In this document: piece by piece, positions 42,029 through 45,685 of the stretch
Position numbering within the stretch: position 1 is the stretch's first letter
Layout of the letters: every line of letters begins with the position of its first letter
NCBI GenBank assembly: GCA_020853775.1
Contig: JADYYH010000070.1
Location: forward strand, 1 to 45,685
DNA length: 45,685 nucleotides
From: Nitrospira sp.
GTDB lineage: Bacteria; Nitrospirota; Nitrospiria; Nitrospirales; Nitrospiraceae
Direction: 5' to 3'
The notes under the pieces: model-generated
The model's database searches: none
Seen by the model: the letters and a program-made list of their open reading frames with translations, nothing else
Told to the model about the DNA's origin: nothing
Translations under genes and position numbers: made by a program

Positions 42029-44167
42029 ATGCTAATTTCTGCGGGAACCAAAAAAATTCTCTCAGCGGTCGCCGTCGGGGTCGCCGTCTACACCCTGGTG
42101 ATGGGAATACGCATGACCCGCTGGTTCGAGGTGGTGGAACTCAACGCGTTCGATCATCTCGTCCGGCGCTATGCCGATCCTGCCAAGGCTGATTCCAATC
42201 TTGTGCTGCTCGCCATCGATGAATCGAGCCTGGAGGCGTTCGGACGCTGGCCCTGGCCGCGTGACCGGTATGGCTATGTCGTGCGGTATCTCAAAGGAGC
42301 GGGAGCCAAGGCGGTCGTCTTCGACGTCATGTTTTTTGAACCGGACGACAATGCCGAAGAGTTCGATCAATCCTTTGCCGACGATGTGAAGGCAGCGGGC
42401 AATGTCTTCCTGCCGATGTTGTTTCAGTCGGAACCCGCTCCGGTTCCGGCCGACGTGCAGGCTCATGCCACCGTGAAGGCTGAAGGCGCGGAGACGGGAC
42501 AGGCGACTGAACGGCATGCGGGGATAAAACTGCCGATTCCTGCGTTGGCGCAGCAGGCGCGTGGATTGGGTGTGATCAACTTGTCCGCCGATGCCGATGG
42601 GCCTACGAGGCGTCTTCCCCTGCTGGGTCGGGTAGACGGAAACCTGGTACCGCATCTCTCTGTGGCGGTGGCCCGATACGTCTTGGGCGGGGGCGAGCTC
42701 GCCATGGGGGACGGCCGCCTGCGGATCGGCACCAGCAGCGTGCCGCTGGATGCAGACGGTAATCTGCTGATTGAATGGCACGGATCCTTGGAGCAGACCT
42801 ACCATGCCAGGAAATATTCGATCGGACGGGTGCTGCACGCCTTCGCGCAGCAAGAGAAGGGGGAACGTCCGGACCTGGATGCCTCGCTGTTTAAAGACAA
42901 AATCGTCTTTATCGCAGGGACTGCTGCAGGGTTATATGATCTGCGAGTGACACCGTTTTCGTCCGCCACTCCCGGTGTGCTTATCCACATGGCGGCGCTG
43001 GACAACCTGTTGCACGGACAGGGGCTTCAAGCGGCGCCTGCCTGGTTTTCACTTTTGATCCTCCTGTTGCTCTGCCTCGCCTCCGCCGGGGCCTTCATGT
43101 TGTTCCCGTCCTATCCGGTCAAATTCGGCGTCACGATCGGCCTGGCGCTGGCCTACTATGGGTTGGTGGCGCATGCCTTCGCCGGGCACGAGCGGTGGCT
43201 GGATTTGGTGTTCCCCGAAGTCGCCCTGGCTTTGACGTTCGGCACGGCCGCGACGGTCGAGTATGTCACCGAGGGCAGGCAACGCCGCCTCATGCGTGCC
43301 GCATTCGACAAGTACATGTCGTCTGAAGTGGTCGAGGACATCATGCGGAATCCTGCGGCCATTAAGCTCGGCGGGGAGAAGAAGGAAATTTCGATTCTGT
43401 TTTCAGACATCGCCGGCTTCACGACGATCTCCGAGAAGATGTCGCCGGAGGATCTGGTCGCGTTGCTGAATCGGTACCTGTCGGCGATGACGACCATCAT
43501 CAAGACCACGCATCGTGGCAATGTGAACAAGTATCTCGGCGACGGAATCATGGCCCTCTTCGGCGCGCCCTTGAACGACCCCAAACATGCCTCGCTGGCC
43601 TGTTATGCCGCCTTGGATTGTCAGGCCGAATTGGTCCGGCTCCGTCAAATCTGGAAGCAGGAGGGGCTGCCGGAAATCGGCGCCAGAATTGGGATTAATT
43701 CCGGTCCCTGCATCGTCGGCAACATGGGGTCCGAGGAGCGGATGGAGTACACGGTGACCGGGGATAGCGTGAACCTGGCGTCGCGCTTGGAGGGCGCCAG
43801 CAAGTATTACGACACCTTGATGTTGATCGGCCAGCGGACGGCCGAATTGGCCAAGAACGACGTTGAAGTGCGAGAGATCGATCTGCTACGAGTGAAGGGC
43901 AAAAAAGAGCCGGTGGTCGTCTTTGAGCTACTGGCCCGCAAGGGGCAGGTCGAGGAGAAGAAGCGGCAGGTCATCGACCTCTATCTGGAGGGGTTGGCGG
44001 CGTATAAAGCGAGGAATTTCCCGGCCGCCTGCGCCAAGTTTTCTGAAGCGGTGACCTTGGACCCATCGGATGGTCCGTCGCGAGTGTATCTTGATCGTTC
44101 GACCACTTATCGCCACCAGCCTCCGTCAGCGGACTGGGATGGGGTCTATGAAATGACGTCAAAGTGA
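42029..44167 (+). CDS. Class III adenylate cyclase with CHASE2 sensor domain
   Basis: A protein of about 712 residues. An N-terminal span is followed by a periplasmic CHASE2 domain (about residues 35-340, with LVLLAIDESSLEAFGRWPWPR and AKAVVFDVMFFEPD). Three membrane spans follow (345-420), then the cyclase domain (about 445-630). Metal-binding aspartates are in FSDIAGFT and KYLGDGIM; Lys in NVNKYLGDG and Asp in TVTGDSVN indicate ATP rather than GTP. A short TPR-like tail follows. The ATG at 42029 is chosen because it just precedes the first span; the frame is open to 41867, but that extension lies against repeat copy B and looks noncoding. Confidence 0.9.
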   Translation: MLISAGTKKILSAVAVGVAVYTLVMGIRMTRWFEVVELNAFDHLVRRYADPAKADSNLVLLAIDESSLEAFGRWPWPRDRYGYVVRYLKGAGAKAVVFDVMFFEPDDNAEEFDQSFADDVKAAGNVFLPMLFQSEPAPVPADVQAHATVKAEGAETGQATERHAGIKLPIPALAQQARGLGVINLSADADGPTRRLPLLGRVDGNLVPHLSVAVARYVLGGGELAMGDGRLRIGTSSVPLDADGNLLIEWHGSLEQTYHARKYSIGRVLHAFAQQEKGERPDLDASLFKDKIVFIAGTAAGLYDLRVTPFSSATPGVLIHMAALDNLLHGQGLQAAPAWFSLLILLLLCLASAGAFMLFPSYPVKFGVTIGLALAYYGLVAHAFAGHERWLDLVFPEVALALTFGTAATVEYVTEGRQRRLMRAAFDKYMSSEVVEDIMRNPAAIKLGGEKKEISILFSDIAGFTTISEKMSPEDLVALLNRYLSAMTTIIKTTHRGNVNKYLGDGIMALFGAPLNDPKHASLACYAALDCQAELVRLRQIWKQEGLPEIGARIGINSGPCIVGNMGSEERMEYTVTGDSVNLASRLEGASKYYDTLMLIGQRTAELAKNDVEVREIDLLRVKGKKEPVVVFELLARKGQVEEKKRQVIDLYLEGLAAYKARNFPAACAKFSEAVTLDPSDGPSRVYLDRSTTYRHQPPSADWDGVYEMTSK

Positions 44168-44193
44168 GCGGCAGTGTTGAAGGGGAGGAAGCT

Positions 44194-44706
44194 GTGACAC
44201 CACCACGAGTGCTTCGAGTTGTCCTGATCGGTCTGTGGATCGGTCTGTTTGTCTGGAGCGCGGAAGCCTGGGCCGAAACGGTGTACGTTCAAGCCAAGAC
44301 CGCGCAGCTTCGCGCCGGGAAAACGTCGTTAGATGCCGTAGTGGGGAACGTTAAATTCGGCGACGCCTTGGAGGTAGTCGGTCGGGACGGGAGTTGGATG
44401 GAGGTCAAGACCGCTGCCGGCGCCAAAGGATGGATCTACGCCAACAAAACGTCGTCGTCCAAACCGTCCGGCACCAACGATACCCTGGCGAAGCTTGGCC
44501 AGAGCATGCGCGGGGGTGATGCGTCGGCCACGACGGCTTCGGCCGGCGCCAGAGGACTGGATAAGGCCTCCGAAGGCTATGCCAATCGCGTCGGCGTGTC
44601 GGCGCGGGATCGCGACGCGGTAGATCGCATGACGGCGTATCAAATCCCCGACCAGGAGGTCGAAGAGTTTTTGCGGGAGGGAGGTCTCGGTGAATATGCG
44701 AAGTAA
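44194..44706 (+). CDS. Exported SH3-domain protein
   Basis: A 170-residue protein with a signal peptide (cleavage near AWAE) and a bacterial SH3 domain at about residues 30-95 (TVYVQAKTAQLRAGKTS, VVGNVKFGDALEVV, AKGWIYANKTS), a fold that often binds peptidoglycan or peptides. The C-terminal 70 residues are Gly/Ala/Ser-rich, then charged. The GTG at 44194 is chosen because it follows GGAGGAAGCT; an in-frame GTG at 44164 overlaps the cyclase stop as GTGA but has no ribosome site. The M48 gene overlaps its 3-prime end by 17 bases. Confidence 0.85.
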   Translation: MTPPRVLRVVLIGLWIGLFVWSAEAWAETVYVQAKTAQLRAGKTSLDAVVGNVKFGDALEVVGRDGSWMEVKTAAGAKGWIYANKTSSSKPSGTNDTLAKLGQSMRGGDASATTASAGARGLDKASEGYANRVGVSARDRDAVDRMTAYQIPDQEVEEFLREGGLGEYAK

Positions 44707-45562
44707 CTATGGCCTGTCGGCAACCGTCATCGCACTGGCCCTCACTGTCGCCGGTTGCGCGGAAGTGCAGCGAGCCAGTGAAGATATCGCGCGGCAATCC
44801 GGCAATCCGCGGTTGGCCGGTGCGATTCACGGGGTAGGCAATGTGGTGGGGAGTTTGTTCCCGATCGGGTATGAGGAAGAGTCGTCGATCGGCCAGGCGA
44901 TGGCGTTGCAGGTCGTGGCACGGTATGGCGGAGTGGTCGATCAGCCAGAGCTCGTTCGGTACGTAAACTTAGTGGGAAGGGCCGTTGCCAATACATCCGA
45001 TCGGCCGGATATTCCCTATCGTGTGGCGATTCTGGAACATGACTCGATCAACGCGTTTGCCGCGCCGGCCGGCTACATCTTTGTCACGCGCGGTCTGCTC
45101 AAGCAGGTCCGGAACGAAGCGGAATTGGCTGCGGTGTTGGGACATGAAATCGCCCATGTGAGCCAGAAGCATATCCTCGATGTCATTCAGCGCAGCAAAC
45201 GCCTCGCCGGTGTGACGGAAGCCGGCTTGTCCTACGCGACGAGCAATCCGGCGGCGTTCAAGACCGTGATCGACGGCGCGGTCAAAAAGCTACTCGATGA
45301 AGGCTTGGATCAGGACAAGGAAACAGAAGCCGATACGATCGGTGAAGTATTCGCGACGCGGGTTGGCTACGATGCGGAGGCCTATGTGGGCTTGTTGACG
45401 CGCTTACGAGACCTCAAGGGCGACGACCGGGCCTTGTTTAAGACCCATCCCAACTTTTCGGCGCGTATCGAGGCTGTACAGAAAACGATTCACGGTAAAC
45501 ATCTCGCCGCCACCGGCGTTGTGTTGCAGGAGCGGTTTGCCCGTATGACCAAACGCGTCTAG
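44690..45562 (+). CDS. M48-family metalloprotease lipoprotein
   Basis: A 290-residue lipoprotein: signal peptide with lipobox TVAGC (Cys at about residue 23), then an M48 peptidase domain. The zinc site is HEIAHVSQKH, with the third ligand Glu in KETEAD. In BepA/LoiP relatives such proteases look after outer-membrane proteins. Start GTG at 44690 or ATG at 44696, after a GGAGGGAGG site. Co-translation with the SH3 protein is likely, and it may form a complex with it; this is inference. No TPR domain is attached, unlike BepA. Confidence 0.9.
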   Translation: MNMRSNYGLSATVIALALTVAGCAEVQRASEDIARQSGNPRLAGAIHGVGNVVGSLFPIGYEEESSIGQAMALQVVARYGGVVDQPELVRYVNLVGRAVANTSDRPDIPYRVAILEHDSINAFAAPAGYIFVTRGLLKQVRNEAELAAVLGHEIAHVSQKHILDVIQRSKRLAGVTEAGLSYATSNPAAFKTVIDGAVKKLLDEGLDQDKETEADTIGEVFATRVGYDAEAYVGLLTRLRDLKGDDRALFKTHPNFSARIEAVQKTIHGKHLAATGVVLQERFARMTKRV

Positions 45563-45585
45563 CCCGCATTATTCACGATGACTTC

Positions 45586-45685
45586 TACTGCAACCGCCGA
45601 TACGCCGCTGCGACAAGCTGGCATGCGGTTGTGCGGCATGCCAGCGGGCGGGCTCGCTCCTCGCGGCCTCAACATACTGTTTCAA
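45586..45685 (+). repeat. Intergenic stem-loop, possible third repeat relative (cut by the window end)
   Basis: A perfect 10-bp stem, GCTGGCATGC (45617-45626) with GCATGCCAGC (45636-45645), nine-base loop. After it comes a CTCGCTCCTCGCGGCCT block like the CTCCCTCGCTGCGGCCT block of copy A. The hairpin itself differs from copies A and B, so membership in that family is only possible. No T run follows, but it may end transcription after the M48 gene. Confidence 0.45.

Overview
The window (about 45.7 kb, GC-rich, densely packed, mostly housekeeping genes) looks like a chromosomal segment of a Gram-negative, LPS-bearing bacterium. It most resembles a Nitrospira-type member of Nitrospirota. The basis is the gene mix (fused LapA/LapB-like protein, class 1A dihydroorotate dehydrogenase, protease fused to a sulfatase-modifying-factor domain, CHASE2 cyclase) and the degenerate intergenic repeat between genes. 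The assignment is inference; no rRNA or other taxonomic marker is present. I saw no tRNA, rRNA, CRISPR array or prophage. The only clear mobile element is an IS3-family insertion sequence at the left edge.

Layout. 1-1217: IS3-family element (orfA/orfB). 1415-6111: nadA, then ileS-lspA. 6130-7301 (minus): a DUF2024 protein and uppP. 7551-8273: lipoprotein with coiled coil and a ComEA-like C-terminus, closed by a strong terminator. 8461-11799: MacAB-like tripartite efflux genes (adaptor, ATPase, permease). 11872-14261 (minus): an HD-GYP protein, a RusA-type resolvase and an orphan mraZ. 14339-15483 (minus): FmdB-type zinc ribbon and ComF. 15655-20529: a LolD-like ATPase and an 884-residue FtsX-type permease, separated by pyrD (class 1A) and a small LuxR-type regulator on the other strand. 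20520-27099 (minus): rplU-rpmA-obgE-proB-nadD-rsfS, then a LapA-LapB-like fusion and bioB. 27311-28225: ilvE with a promoter that predicts a leaderless mRNA. 28454-31937 (minus): gapA-pgk-tpiA-secG. 32157-34589: mutS2. 34797-37729: a sensor kinase/NarL-type response regulator pair. 37890-45562: a plus-strand run of envelope genes: three small exported proteins, a mono-haem Tll0287-like protein, a HtrA-like protease fused to an FGE-like domain, a CHASE2 adenylate cyclase, an SH3 protein and an M48 metalloprotease lipoprotein.

How they fit together. Much of the window serves translation (ileS, L21, L27, ObgE, RsfS), NAD synthesis (NadA, NadD), central carbon flow (GapA, Pgk, TpiA) and envelope building or transport (LspA, UppP, LapAB-like, two ABC exporters, SecG). 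The most original part is the right-hand 11 kb. There, a two-component system precedes a run of secreted, redox-related, proteolytic and cyclic-nucleotide genes with several overlapping start/stop codons, consistent with an envelope-sensing module that I cannot match to a named system. The other distinctive signal is a degenerate intergenic repeat with a compensated hairpin, seen between nadA and ileS and again before the cyclase gene, with a possible third relative at the right edge.
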